Source of the DNA: Clostridia bacterium | Lineage (GTDB): Bacteria; Bacillota; Clostridia; Oscillospirales; CAG-272 | NCBI GenBank assembly: GCA_017399305.1 | Contig: JAFQDK010000039.1 | Coordinates: forward strand, 1-64,000 | Direction of reading: 5' to 3' | DNA length: 64,000 nucleotides | Shown: one piece after another, positions 1 to 8,323 of the stretch | Layout: every line of letters begins with the position of its first letter | Numbering within the stretch: the stretch's first letter is position 1 | Notes under the pieces: generated by a model | What the model was told of the DNA's origin: nothing | Database searches by the model: none | The model's input: the letters and a program-made list of their open reading frames with translations, nothing else | Position numbers and translations under genes: made by a program

Positions 1-1
1 A

Positions 2-721
2 AAGGTCGGTTGGTACACTCAGCCTATGACCATTATGTATTCTGCTGACGGACGTACCCTCATTTGCCCTAAGGCAAATGTTGAAGCTAACAAGAAAGTT
101 GGTTGGTACACTGAGCCTGTGGTTAGCATACCCAAGGTTGTAACTGCAGTAAGCTACACAAAGCGCGCAATTGATTATTTCTACCCTGGTCAGTATTTCG
201 ACTGGACACACAAAGTAGAATATCCCAAAATCAATTCTGCAAAGCCAGGTGCGGTTGCACTCAACCAAAAAATTGTCAATAAATATGCTTCCGCTTTGAA
301 CACATTGAAACGAAACGAAGAAGAAAACGCACTTTATAATGTTTCCTATACCTCTTCTGTATATGATGGAATCATCTACATCAAAATGAAAGAGATTACC
401 GCTTGGCAGTATTCCGAAGGTATGGACACCGCTGTGTTTTACTATTATGACTACAAAAACGACAGAGAGCTTACCGCAACTGAAGTTGCAAACAGATATG
501 GCATCAATATAAACACTTTATTTAGTCGTGCAAAATCATATATAAAACAACAGGATTACTACGGCGAAGAATTCGAGTATATCGCAGACGATATGACGTC
601 TTGTGGCATTATTGTTTCCCAGGATTCGGTTAACCTGTATGTAAAAATAAGCTTTATAGGTACATTTGTGTATGACTTCAAGTTTGACCGCAACACATTG
701 AACTTGATATCAATGAGTTAA
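2..721 (+). CDS. GW-repeat secreted protein, C-terminal part (5'-truncated)
   Basis: The reading frame is open from the window edge, so the true start lies upstream. The visible N-terminal end carries about one and a half copies of a ~28-residue repeat (consensus MYSxDGRTxxCxxANVExNKKVGWYTxPV) that also occurs in the genes at 10454 and 11590. The rest (from about residue 45) is an unrelated, Tyr-rich C-terminal domain that faintly resembles DUF3298-type extracellular domains; I am not sure of that. By analogy with its paralogues, which have signal peptides, it is probably secreted or surface-attached. Its function is unknown. It ends at a strong hairpin shared with the convergent mscS-like gene. 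Confidence 0.8.
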   Translation, partial: KVGWYTQPMTIMYSADGRTLICPKANVEANKKVGWYTEPVVSIPKVVTAVSYTKRAIDYFYPGQYFDWTHKVEYPKINSAKPGAVALNQKIVNKYASALNTLKRNEEENALYNVSYTSSVYDGIIYIKMKEITAWQYSEGMDTAVFYYYDYKNDRELTATEVANRYGININTLFSRAKSYIKQQDYYGEEFEYIADDMTSCGIIVSQDSVNLYVKISFIGTFVYDFKFDRNTLNLISMS

Positions 722-727
722 AAAACA

Positions 728-755
728 AAAAGCCCGCATATGCGGGCTTTTTGTT
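728..755. terminator. bidirectional terminator
   Basis: Hairpin AAGCCCGCAT/ATGCGGGCTT with A and T runs on both sides, placed between two convergent genes (GW-repeat protein and mscS-like). Confidence 0.85.
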
Positions 756-1595
756 TTATTCTTCGTCGTTTGTCTTGTCGAAGTGAACATCGATCTGATT
801 GTAGGGAATCTCAATACCAACCGCATCAAATGCCTTCTTCATGTTCTCTTCAAGATAGAAGTAAACATCCCAATAATTTGCGTTCTTGCACCATGCGCGA
901 ACTACAAACACCAGTGCACTTGCATCCTGACGAACAAGAGCTGTAAATGGAGCAGGATCGTTAAGAACCTTGTCGCTTGCATTTACTACAGTCTGCATAA
1001 CTTTGTTTACCTTGTCGATATCGGAGCCATAAGAAACAGAAAACTCAATATCAACGCGGCGGAGTTCCTCAACGCTGTAGTTGACAACAGTTGCGTTGGA
1101 AAGCAAACCGTTAGGCACAGTGATCTGCTTGTTATCAAGTGTGGTAAGCTTAGTATAGAAAATACCAATCTCTTTTACAGTACCGCTGTCAGTATGATTG
1201 TCAATGTAGTCACCAACCTTGAAAGGATGGAAAATGAGAATCATAAGGCCGCCGGTGAGATTAGAAAGGCTACCCTGAAGTGCAAGACCTACAGTAACAC
1301 CGAGAGTTGCCAGAACTGCGGAGAATGCGGTAACATCAATACCAACAATAGTTGCCGCGACAATAACAACCAGAAGTTTTAAGCCGATGCTGATGAAAGA
1401 TGCAAGGAATCCTTCTACGCTGTCTTCAAGTTTTCTGAAGCCCTTGCTCTTTCTGATGAGCTTAACAATCCAACCAGAAACCTTGAAACCGATAAGCATA
1501 AATATCAGTGCACAAATTGCAAGGAAAATGAAATTGATAACACTGCCGGTCACAAATGCCCTGATCGTTCCAATTAAACTATCAAGAAATGTCAT
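756..1595 (-). CDS. MscS-family small-conductance mechanosensitive channel
   Basis: Membrane channel that opens under membrane tension and releases solutes on hypo-osmotic shock. 279 residues, close to the size of E. coli MscS. It shows three hydrophobic segments (about 18-42, 60-86 and 88-125), the last being the glycine/alanine-rich pore helix with GLALQGSLSNLTGGLMIL, followed by the Sm-like beta domain with the PF-KVGDYI motif and a hydrophilic C-terminus. The start at 1595 is chosen because GGAGG lies five bases upstream; an upstream in-frame TTG at 1607 would overlap that site. It is monocistronic and convergent with the GW-repeat gene. Confidence 0.93.
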   Translation of the reverse strand: MTFLDSLIGTIRAFVTGSVINFIFLAICALIFMLIGFKVSGWIVKLIRKSKGFRKLEDSVEGFLASFISIGLKLLVVIVAATIVGIDVTAFSAVLATLGVTVGLALQGSLSNLTGGLMILIFHPFKVGDYIDNHTDSGTVKEIGIFYTKLTTLDNKQITVPNGLLSNATVVNYSVEELRRVDIEFSVSYGSDIDKVNKVMQTVVNASDKVLNDPAPFTALVRQDASALVFVVRAWCKNANYWDVYFYLEENMKKAFDAVGIEIPYNQIDVHFDKTNDEE

Positions 1596-1684
1596 ATGTA
1601 CCTCCAAAATATTTAGATTACAATAAAAGTATATAACATCACAGAAAAAAAGTCAATCCCACGCAAAAGTTTTTAAAAATTCTC

Positions 1685-1713
1685 TTGACATACAAATTTT
1701 GTTGTGTTATGAT
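1685..1713 (+). promoter_or_regulatory. promoter of the tRNA-Gly/tRNA-Trp unit
   Basis: Perfect -35 TTGACA (1685-1690), 17-base spacer, -10 TATGAT (1708-1713), 12 bases before the mature tRNA-Gly 5' end. Confidence 0.85.
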
Positions 1714-1724
1714 AATAGGGCTAT

Positions 1725-1798
<74 letters not shown>

Positions 1799-1800
1799 AT

Positions 1801-1876
1801 AGGGGTATAGCTCAGTTGGTAGAGTACTGGTCTCCAAAACCATGGGTCGTGGGTTCGAGTCCTTCTGCCCCTGCCA
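1801..1876 (+). tRNA. tRNA-Trp (anticodon CCA)
   Basis: Acceptor stem AGGGGTA/TGCCCCT, anticodon loop CTCCAAA giving CCA, T-loop TTCGAGT, encoded CCA. Its 3' part and the terminator behind it are duplicated 140 bases downstream. Confidence 0.94.
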
Positions 1877-2061
1877 TAAATAAAAAAGTCCACTTTGGTG
1901 GGCTTTTTTGTTTACTGTGGGTGTAGTTGGCAGCTCGACCCACGCTGTACTCCGAAGGAGGACATCAAGCCAACTTTGTTGGCTTTGTGGGTCATCGAGT
2001 CCTTCTGCCCCTGCCATAAATAAAAAAGTCCACTTTGGTGGGCTTTTTTGTTTACTGTGGG
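1855..2061 (+). repeat. 67-bp direct repeat of tRNA-Trp 3' end plus terminator
   Basis: Positions 1855-1921 and 1995-2061 are identical by eye: from the T-loop TCGAGT through the CCA end, the terminator hairpin and the TTTACTGTGGG tail. The 73 bases between them (1922-1994) have no intact tRNA and no open reading frame. This is the shape left by integration and loss of a short element at a tRNA 3' end, or by a decayed tandem tRNA copy. Confidence 0.9.
1884..1909 (+). terminator. tRNA operon terminator (first copy)
   Basis: Stem AAAAGTCCAC/GTGGGCTTTT with loop TTTG and a T run; an identical copy lies at 2024-2049. Confidence 0.8.
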
Positions 2062-2076
2062 GGAGATAGCATCAAA

Positions 2077-2466
2077 TTACTTCACCCATTTCTCACCAAT
2101 ATCGCTTGCCCATTTTTCAAACCAAACACTGTCATAGGCAGTATTCGGTTTTTTCACTCTGCGATACCAATATCTTACTGCAGACGGTATACTGACAAGA
2201 AACGGCATAAACAGTCCAAGAATGCAATTCTGTACCGCATGACCATGTTCATGGTTTTTGGTATGTACGCTGCTGTTTCTGTCGGTTATAAAAAACATGC
2301 CAAGATTTACACCGCCCCAGTTTTCGCCAAACTCAACATAAAAGCAGTCATACCATTTTTTTAGTTTATATCCTTTAATAACAAGGAAGAATACACATAT
2401 CGCTCCTGCGAGCGTCATAGGAAGTCCCCATGTGAGTGATAATATATAAAAGAAAAGTTTTTTAAT
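2077..2466 (-). CDS. small membrane-anchored HExxH protein, probable ATT start
   Basis: A putative zinc-metallopeptidase-like small membrane protein of a family I recognise from gut bacteria but cannot name. One N-terminal hydrophobic segment (about residues 4-30), then a conserved NWGG patch, then HEHGH at residues 72-76 (HExxH), followed by a hydrophobic stretch and the WFEKWA motif. The first ATG (2418) lacks a ribosome binding site and begins inside the hydrophobic segment. Upstream in frame, AAGGAG stands six bases before an ATT codon at 2466, giving the natural-looking start M-K-K-L-F-F-Y-I-L. I chose that start; 129 residues. Catalytic activity is inference from the motif alone. Confidence 0.7.
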   Translation of the reverse strand: MKKLFFYILSLTWGLPMTLAGAICVFFLVIKGYKLKKWYDCFYVEFGENWGGVNLGMFFITDRNSSVHTKNHEHGHAVQNCILGLFMPFLVSIPSAVRYWYRRVKKPNTAYDSVWFEKWASDIGEKWVK

Positions 2467-2783
2467 TGTCCGCTCCTTTTTCTTTATTCTACATTATTTT
2501 AATATACTTGTAAAGACTTGTGTGAATGGAGCAAAACCAATCTAATCTGTAGGGGACGGCCTCCCGGACGTCCCGTTACGCCTTGGATAATGCGGGTCGT
2601 CGAGGACGCCGACCCCTACAAAGCAACATGGACTTAGTGCACTAACCGCTAATTTATCCTGTTTTTTCTTCATATATTATATTGTGATCTGTAAATTAAG
2701 CGTTAAAATTCAAAAAAATGCAACAAAACGGAGGACTTCTTGCAAAAAATCGTGATTTTTTCATATAAAAAGGGCAAATTGTG
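2467..2783. other. intergenic stretch between HExxH gene and amino-acid importer
   Basis: AT-rich, no credible gene. It holds the divergent start regions of the two neighbours and the palindromic element at 2549-2620. Confidence 0.6.
2549..2620. repeat. 72-bp imperfect palindromic intergenic element
   Basis: Ends are TGTAGGGG and CCCCTACA; inner arms GACGGCCTCCCGGACGTCCC and the complement of its partner match imperfectly over about 28 bases. GC-rich island in an AT-rich stretch. It resembles the short palindromic, transposase-less repeats common in Clostridia intergenic regions. Confidence 0.7.
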
Positions 2784-2812
2784 TTGACAAAATGAATTAA
2801 GCGTGATATTAT
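2784..2812 (+). promoter_or_regulatory. promoter of the amino-acid ABC importer operon
   Basis: -35 TTGACA (2784-2789), 17-base spacer, -10 TATTAT (2807-2812), 45 bases upstream of the binding-protein start. Confidence 0.8.
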
Positions 2813-2856
2813 TAGTCATACGCTTACTATTTATAAGCACGAAAGGAAATTTTATC

Positions 2857-3618
2857 ATGAAAAACTTTATGAAGATTCTTGCTCTTGCACTCGTTGCAGT
2901 AATGGCAGTTGCTTGCTTCGCAGCTTGCAACGAAAAGACAGATGGCAAGGTTTACAAGATTGCATCTGACAACGCATTCGCTCCCTTTGAGTACCTCGAT
3001 CCCGAGACCAACACCTATGTTGGCGTTGACATGGACATCATGGCTGCTATCGCAGAGGATCAGGGTTTCAAGTATGAGATGGCTAACGTAGGTTTTGACG
3101 CTGCTCTCGGTCAGGTTCAGGCTGGTCAGGCTGACGGCGTTATCGCTGGTATGACCATTAAGCCCGAGCGCGAAGAGATCTTCGACTTCTCCAACGGTTA
3201 CTTTGAAGACGGTCAGATCATGGTTGTTGCTGCTAACAGCGACATTGATTCTCTCGAAGACCTCGCCGGCAAGGTAGTTGCTACCAAGGCTGGTACTATG
3301 GGTCTTGAGTTTGCAGAAGCAAACAAGGAAAAGTACGGCTACACCACCACCATGTTTGAGGGTTCTGTAGAGATGTATCAGGCAGTTGCACAGGGCTCCT
3401 GCGTAGCTTGCTTTGAGGACCGTGCAGTTATCGGTACCGCTATCAAGAATGGCGAAGTAGACCTCAAGACTGTTGGCGAAGTTATTAATCCTGCTCCTTA
3501 CGGCTTTGCAGTTAACAAGGGTCAGAACCCCGAACTTATCGAGATGTTCAACAAGGGTCTTGAAAACATCAAGGCAAACGGTAAGTACGACGAAATCCTC
3601 GCTAAGTACGGTATGTAA
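2857..3618 (+). CDS. amino-acid ABC transporter substrate-binding lipoprotein
   Basis: Captures a polar amino acid outside the membrane and delivers it to the permease encoded next. 253 residues. Lipoprotein signal peptide: MK-N-F-M-K, a hydrophobic run, then Cys at 20 and 24; FAAC is the likelier lipobox. The mature part has the family 3 solute-binding pattern: DNAFAPFEY near the N-terminus, GVDMDIM, GMTIKPEREEIFDFSNGYF and DLAGKVVATKAGTMG. The start at 2857 has GAAAGGA upstream; the longer frame from 2803 overlaps the promoter. First gene of a three-gene operon, separated from the permease by a stable hairpin. The exact amino acid cannot be read from sequence. Confidence 0.93.
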   Translation: MKNFMKILALALVAVMAVACFAACNEKTDGKVYKIASDNAFAPFEYLDPETNTYVGVDMDIMAAIAEDQGFKYEMANVGFDAALGQVQAGQADGVIAGMTIKPEREEIFDFSNGYFEDGQIMVVAANSDIDSLEDLAGKVVATKAGTMGLEFAEANKEKYGYTTTMFEGSVEMYQAVAQGSCVACFEDRAVIGTAIKNGEVDLKTVGEVINPAPYGFAVNKGQNPELIEMFNKGLENIKANGKYDEILAKYGM

Positions 3619-3646
3619 TTTAGCCCCTAAAAGTTTTGCTATCACG

Positions 3647-3680
3647 TTAGCATGGTGCCGCGAAAGCGGCATCATGCTAA
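3647..3680 (+). promoter_or_regulatory. 15-bp intercistronic hairpin
   Basis: TTAGCATGGTGCCGC and GCGGCATCATGCTAA pair over 15 bp (one G-T) with a GAAA tetraloop, followed by only a weak T run. Placed between binding-protein and permease genes, it probably protects the upstream message or partly terminates it, giving more binding protein than permease. Confidence 0.75.
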
Positions 3681-3721
3681 ATTTTGCTGTTTAGAAGATA
3701 TTATATTAGAAGAGTGGAAAT

Positions 3722-4393
3722 ATGAATCTGAATTTTACCAGAGTACTAAATGATACTCTGCCGTTGCTGCTCGAAGGTACTAAAACTACCATCGGAATTG
3801 CATTGATATCTATATTTGCCGGGCTTTTGGTCGGTTTTGTTTCATGCCTTATGGGTATGTCAAAGAACCCCGTACTCAAAAGCATCTCAAAGGCATATGT
3901 CTGGATCATCCGCGGTACGCCTATGATCGTTCAGGCATTTTTCGTATTCTATGCCATACCACAGTTCTTCCCCGGTGTTACTCCCTCTCCTTATGTTTCC
4001 GGTTTTGTAACGCTTACACTTAACGCCGGCGCATATCTCTCTGAGATTATCCGTGGCGGTATTCAGGCTGTACCGGTTGGTCAGACCGAAGCGGCACGTT
4101 CGCTTGGTCTTTCGGCATTTAAAACAAAAATCAAGGTTGTTCTTCCCCAGGCGTTCAAGATCGCTATTCCTTCTATGGTAAACCAGTTTATTATCACTGT
4201 TAAGGACACCTCGATTCTCTCTGTTATCAGCCTTAATGAAATCGTTAATAATGCAAAGAAGGGTATCGGTATGAACTACCGCTTCTTTGAGACATACATA
4301 GTTGTTGCAATTTTCTATCTTGTGATTATTTCTGCACTTATGATTCTGTCAATGTATATAGAAAAGAGGATGAATAATGAGCGAAAAGGTTAG
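3722..4393 (+). CDS. amino-acid ABC transporter permease (HisM/GlnP type)
   Basis: Inner membrane channel subunit of the importer. 223 residues with about five hydrophobic segments, from [19 protein letters not shown] at residue 20 to the last one near 200-218. It carries the EAA-loop signature: [14 protein letters not shown] followed by [14 protein letters not shown] (about residues 120-150), which docks onto the ATPase. Preceded by a weak ribosome binding site (GAGTGG). Its end overlaps the ATPase gene by 17 bases, implying translational coupling. Confidence 0.94.
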   Translation: MNLNFTRVLNDTLPLLLEGTKTTIGIALISIFAGLLVGFVSCLMGMSKNPVLKSISKAYVWIIRGTPMIVQAFFVFYAIPQFFPGVTPSPYVSGFVTLTLNAGAYLSEIIRGGIQAVPVGQTEAARSLGLSAFKTKIKVVLPQAFKIAIPSMVNQFIITVKDTSILSVISLNEIVNNAKKGIGMNYRFFETYIVVAIFYLVIISALMILSMYIEKRMNNERKG

Positions 4394-5108
4394 AGTAATA
4401 GGTCTCGAAAAACATTTCGGCTCCCTCATTGTTCTCGATGGCATTGACCTCACCGTAAATGAGGGAGAAGTTGTATGCGTTATCGGTCCTTCCGGTTCCG
4501 GTAAATCAACATTTCTCCGTTGCATAAACCGTCTTGAAAAGGCAACCGGCGGTCACATATTTGTTGACGAAGAAGAGATCACAAATAAAAAAATCAACAT
4601 TAACAAGGCACGTGAAGAAATCGGAATGGTTTTCCAGCAGTTTAATCTGTTTGCAAACTATACCGTTCTTCAGAATATCATGCTTGCCCCTGTTGAGCTT
4701 AAAAGAATGACCAAAGCCGAAGCAAAAGCTAAAGCAATGGAACTGCTTGACAGAGTTGGACTTTCAGACAAAGCCAATAATTATCCAAGCCAGCTTTCCG
4801 GCGGTCAGCAGCAGCGTGTAGCAATTGCGCGTGCACTTGCAATGAACCCCGGTCTCATGCTGTTTGATGAACCCACAAGTGCGCTTGACCCCGAAATGGT
4901 CGGAGAGGTTCTTCAGGTTATGAAGGAGCTTGCCGCACAGGGCATGACAATGATAGTTGTTACCCATGAGATGGGATTTGCGCGCGATGTTGCTGACAGA
5001 GTTATCTTTATGGCCGACGGCAACATTGTTGAACAGGGAACCCCTGCTGAGATTTTCGGCAATCCCCAAAACGAGCGCACAAAGGAATTCCTTTCCTGCG
5101 TACTTTAA
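4377..5108 (+). CDS. amino-acid ABC transporter ATP-binding protein (GlnQ type)
   Basis: Powers the importer by ATP hydrolysis. 243 residues, normal for polar amino-acid ATPases. Walker [10 protein letters not shown] (37-45), Q-loop VFQQFNLF, signature [15 protein letters not shown], Walker [15 protein letters not shown] and switch His in VVTHEM are all present. The start has AGAGGA six bases upstream, inside the permease gene. Last gene of the operon, closed by a terminator shared with the convergent AAA+ gene. Confidence 0.96.
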   Translation: MSEKVRVIGLEKHFGSLIVLDGIDLTVNEGEVVCVIGPSGSGKSTFLRCINRLEKATGGHIFVDEEEITNKKININKAREEIGMVFQQFNLFANYTVLQNIMLAPVELKRMTKAEAKAKAMELLDRVGLSDKANNYPSQLSGGQQQRVAIARALAMNPGLMLFDEPTSALDPEMVGEVLQVMKELAAQGMTMIVVTHEMGFARDVADRVIFMADGNIVEQGTPAEIFGNPQNERTKEFLSCVL

Positions 5109-5112
5109 TAAT

Positions 5113-5139
5113 AAAACCACCCTTTCGGGTGGTTTTTTG
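5113..5139. terminator. bidirectional terminator
   Basis: AAAACCACCC-TTTC-GGGTGGTTTT hairpin with a T run, between convergent genes. Confidence 0.88.
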
Positions 5140-5140
5140 T

Positions 5141-6802
5141 TTATACTCCAAAGCCCATGGGTCGTGACTTTTTCTCGACTGTTTTCTTAAACTCACGCTC
5201 TGAGCTTGCCATGATGAAGTCCTCGCGCGTAAGACATAGTTCATCATTCTGACCAAGCTGTGCACGCATGACCGCCTTGCCCCATGTGCGCTCAAACAAG
5301 TTGCGCACAAAGCGAGCATTGCTGAATGTCTTCGACGTAATCGCCTCGGTAGGGAGAGCGTTAAAATAATCAAGCACTGCTTCTTCAAATGCGGCATCGA
5401 ATTTAAAAGTCTTTTTCGCCATGCTTATAAAAATGCGGAAAAGCTGGTCGCGAGTATAGTTTGGAAACTCGATGATATACGGCATACGGCTTTCAAGACC
5501 TGCATTGCCGCGCATCAGTTTTTCCATCTCCTCGGGATACCCCGCCATTATCACCACAAGATCGGTTCGATGATTCTCCATCTCTGCGATAAGCGTGTCA
5601 AGTGCTTCGCGACCGAAGTCGCGAGATGCGCCATCATCGGAATAAAGCGAATATGCCTCGTCAATGAACAAGACAGAGCCGTATGCATCGCGGCACATTC
5701 CTGCGGTTTTCGGAGCGGTCTCACCAATGAATCTACCACAGAAATCTCTGCCGGAATACTCAAAGAAATTGCCGTTGCGAAGCACGCCGCGCTCTTTGAG
5801 TATCTTGCCGAGGATTCTTGCGGCTGATGTTTTACCGGTACCGGGATTCCCAACGAAGCGCATATGTATACACGGACGCTCAAGCGAATTATTCTTAAGC
5901 GAAGTTTCTATCTGCGCCACTATCTCAAGCAAACGCGCCTTTATATTTTCCATGCCCACATAATCATCGAGCAATGAAAGCGCTCCGCGCTTATCCTTTT
6001 CATAGCTTGCCGCAAGCGTTGTTATCTCATTGCCATGGATCACATTGGTTCCCTGCCCGCCATATGCGGTATTAAGATGCTTGAGATAAACTGTCTCGCA
6101 GATTATCTTATAAACAGTGTTGATTCCATAAAATTTGCCGTCACTCTTCTCCTCGGAGATGCGGGTTTCAATGATACCGAGAGCGTCCTCAGCCAAAGTA
6201 AATCCCATACGCTCACACTGGGTGGACGCACAATTCAAAAGTTCATCAACGCTAAGTGGAGCAAAAGTGACATCGGTAACATACAGAATATCTCCAAGTC
6301 CCTTTTTAATATCAGTGAGAACTTCTTTTTCAACATACGGAACGCGGAAAACGAACTGCACGGTATCCAGAAAATCCTCAAGTCTTGCAAGAAAAGAGCG
6401 GAATACACGTGTGCTGATACGTGTCATCCATTCACTTATATCAATACAGACAATCTTGCCGCCATCCTGACCGAAAGAACGAAGATGCGGTCGAACTGCG
6501 GCAAACAATTCTTCACCGCTTATTTTATCATGCGGAGATGTAAGACGCACCTCAGCCACAGGGTCATCACTGCAAACCTTGAAAAGCCCAAGTTCTGTGA
6601 GAAGTTCCCCAAAAAGTTTCAGGCTGGTCGTAAGCCCATACCCCTCATTGATCGAAAACAAATAGCTTCTCTGATGAAAGGCTGTAAATGTATTGTATTT
6701 TACTATTTCGGGCGCAACAGAAGCGCACTCATCACAAAGTGCTTTAAACTCGTGAGCGCCGATCAGTGAGTGTATTTTTTCAAGCGCAACAGTATTTGCC
6801 AT
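5141..6802 (-). CDS. AAA+ ATPase of the SpoVK/CbbX type with a long N-terminal region
   Basis: 553 residues. The C-terminal half is an AAA+ module of the CbxX/SpoVK group: Walker A GNPGTGKTS near residue 317, the pore-loop region around SGRDFCGRFIGETAPKT, Walker B SVLFIDEAYS near 380, sensor region VVIMAGYPEEME and an SRMPYIIEF arginine-finger-like stretch. The N-terminal ~270 residues match nothing I recognise and may be a substrate-recognition domain. AGGAG lies before the ATG. It has its own promoter, so it is monocistronic. No partner gene nearby suggests its target; SpoVK-type proteins act in sporulation in some Firmicutes, but that role is not shown here. Confidence 0.85.
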   Translation of the reverse strand: MANTVALEKIHSLIGAHEFKALCDECASVAPEIVKYNTFTAFHQRSYLFSINEGYGLTTSLKLFGELLTELGLFKVCSDDPVAEVRLTSPHDKISGEELFAAVRPHLRSFGQDGGKIVCIDISEWMTRISTRVFRSFLARLEDFLDTVQFVFRVPYVEKEVLTDIKKGLGDILYVTDVTFAPLSVDELLNCASTQCERMGFTLAEDALGIIETRISEEKSDGKFYGINTVYKIICETVYLKHLNTAYGGQGTNVIHGNEITTLAASYEKDKRGALSLLDDYVGMENIKARLLEIVAQIETSLKNNSLERPCIHMRFVGNPGTGKTSAARILGKILKERGVLRNGNFFEYSGRDFCGRFIGETAPKTAGMCRDAYGSVLFIDEAYSLYSDDGASRDFGREALDTLIAEMENHRTDLVVIMAGYPEEMEKLMRGNAGLESRMPYIIEFPNYTRDQLFRIFISMAKKTFKFDAAFEEAVLDYFNALPTEAITSKTFSNARFVRNLFERTWGKAVMRAQLGQNDELCLTREDFIMASSEREFKKTVEKKSRPMGFGV

Positions 6803-6831
6803 TATGCTCTCCTAAAATGATTGTTTATTTA

Positions 6832-6860
6832 ATTTTATAATGTTTTTTTGAATGTGTCAA
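6832..6860 (-). promoter_or_regulatory. promoter of the AAA+ gene
   Basis: On the minus strand: TTGACA (6860-6855), 17-base spacer, TAAAAT (6837-6832), about 30 bases upstream of the start. Confidence 0.75.
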
Positions 6861-6874
6861 CAAAAATTATACTA

Positions 6875-6903
6875 TTGCTGTTAATTGCAAAATGTGTTAC
6901 AAT
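6875..6903 (+). promoter_or_regulatory. promoter of the yqeG-like operon
   Basis: TTGCTG (6875-6880), 17-base spacer, TACAAT (6898-6903), 27 bases before the start; back to back with the AAA+ promoter. Confidence 0.65.
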
Positions 6904-6930
6904 AGTTTTATAAAGTTTTTAGGAGTAATT

Positions 6931-7434
6931 ATGGCAAAATCACTTGTACCGGATCATGTGTTTGACACATTTTCAGACATCACGGTTGAATTTTTAAAAA
7001 AACAGAATATACACGCGCTGCTATGCGATGTTGACAACACCCTCTCCCCATATGAGCACGATGTTCCAAACGACAATGTATGTGCATGGATAAAGAAAAT
7101 GAACGAGGGCGGCATTAAAATAGCGCTTGTTTCCAACAACAATTACGAGCGCCTGAACAAATACAATGAAAAATTACAGCTTGTGGCATATGCCGATGCA
7201 GGCAAACCCTCGCGCAAATGCTACTACAAGGCGGCAGCAGACCTTTCAATTGATATCAAAGATTGCGCAGTGCTGGGAGACCAGCTTCTCACCGACTGCT
7301 GGTCGGCGCGGAGGCTTGGCATACCATGCTTCATTGTGCCACCAATAAATGATAAGCGTGACCTTTTTCACCGCTTTAAACGCGCCATTGAGGTTCCATT
7401 TATGAAAGCATACCAAAAGAGGCACAAAGCATGA
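6931..7434 (+). CDS. YqeG-family HAD-IIIA phosphatase
   Basis: 167-residue HAD-superfamily phosphatase of the YqeG type found across Firmicutes; the physiological substrate is not established. The catalytic loop LLCDVDNTLSP has the DxDxT signature (about residues 30-40), then SNN of motif II and the LGDQLLTD motif III acid pair. AGGAG is six bases before ATG 6931; the frame extends upstream but without a better site. Its last four bases (ATGA) overlap the next gene, so the two are translationally coupled. Confidence 0.88.
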   Translation: MAKSLVPDHVFDTFSDITVEFLKKQNIHALLCDVDNTLSPYEHDVPNDNVCAWIKKMNEGGIKIALVSNNNYERLNKYNEKLQLVAYADAGKPSRKCYYKAAADLSIDIKDCAVLGDQLLTDCWSARRLGIPCFIVPPINDKRDLFHRFKRAIEVPFMKAYQKRHKA

Positions 7435-8291
7435 AAAACAGACCTGAATTCGCAACATTCGGCCCCGGCGGAAACAGTGAAGCTTTTTATGCGTCAGGAC
7501 AAAAAAGCACAAAACAAGCGCCGGCTTGGCTGAACTCTATCGGGCTTGACGCATACGAATATGAAGCAGGAAACGGAATTACCGCAGGAGAAACCGCTCT
7601 GCGCGAAATCGGCGAAGCTGCGGCAAGCCACGGCATACTTATGTCGCTGCACACACCCTATTTTATTTCGCTTTCCGGTGTTGACCCTGAAAAAAGGCTG
7701 AAAAGCATCGACTATATCGAAAAAAGTCTTTGGGCAGCAGAGCTTATCGGCGCAGATACAATTGTCATTCACTGCGGCTCAGCAGGCAAGATAAGCCGCC
7801 AAGAAGCTATGTATCTCTCGGCAGACACACTTTTCAAGGTACTTGACAAGCTTGGCAACACAGATATTTCATTCGGCATTGAAACAATGGGCAAGCAAAA
7901 TCAGCTTGGCACACTTGATGAAGTAATCGAGCTTTGCAAAGCCGATGCACGCCTTTCGCCCGTAGTTGACTTTGGTCATCTCAATGCACGCGACTGCGGC
8001 GGTGTCTTTGTCACTGCGGACGATTATCGCAGAGTTTTTGACAAGGTTGCACTTTCACTGGGAGATGACAAAGCGAAATACATGCATTGTCACTTTTCAA
8101 AAATCGAATGGACCGATAAAGGCGAAAAGCGTCATCTCACTTTTGCCGACCAAACCTATGGTCCTAACTTTGAACCGCTTATGGAAGCTATCGCAAGAGA
8201 AAATCTTTGCCCGAGAATAATATCAGAATCGGCAGGAACGCAAAGCGAAGATGCACTCGCAATGAAAAACTATTATAAAAATTTAATCTGA
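7431..8291 (+). CDS. TIM-barrel protein of the endonuclease IV (AP endonuclease 2) family
   Basis: 286 residues. The pattern of metal-ligand strands fits the xylose isomerase/endonuclease IV barrel: SLHTPYFISL, DTIVIHCG, FGIETMGKQNQLG, PVVDFGHLNAR, YMHCHFSKIEW and RIISESAGT each end a beta strand with His, Glu or Asp. This suggests a deoxyribonuclease IV-like AP endonuclease, though sugar isomerases share the fold. Coupled by an ATGA overlap to the YqeG-like phosphatase gene; the next gene follows after 32 bases. Confidence 0.8.
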   Translation: MKNRPEFATFGPGGNSEAFYASGQKSTKQAPAWLNSIGLDAYEYEAGNGITAGETALREIGEAAASHGILMSLHTPYFISLSGVDPEKRLKSIDYIEKSLWAAELIGADTIVIHCGSAGKISRQEAMYLSADTLFKVLDKLGNTDISFGIETMGKQNQLGTLDEVIELCKADARLSPVVDFGHLNARDCGGVFVTADDYRRVFDKVALSLGDDKAKYMHCHFSKIEWTDKGEKRHLTFADQTYGPNFEPLMEAIARENLCPRIISESAGTQSEDALAMKNYYKNLI

Positions 8292-8323
8292 CTTACGAAA
8301 AATACAGAAATGAGGCGTTAATT

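Noticed and set aside
783..1382. 199-codon plus-strand frame opposite mscS-like gene
   Set aside because: No ribosome binding site and no recognisable domain; the minus strand encodes a clear MscS channel.
1877..2076. Integrated prophage or island at tRNA-Trp
   Set aside because: Only 73 bases lie between the repeats and no integrase is present; at most a scar.
2827..3675. 282-codon minus-strand frame opposite the amino-acid binding protein
   Set aside because: Shadow of a well-supported lipoprotein gene; no start signal.
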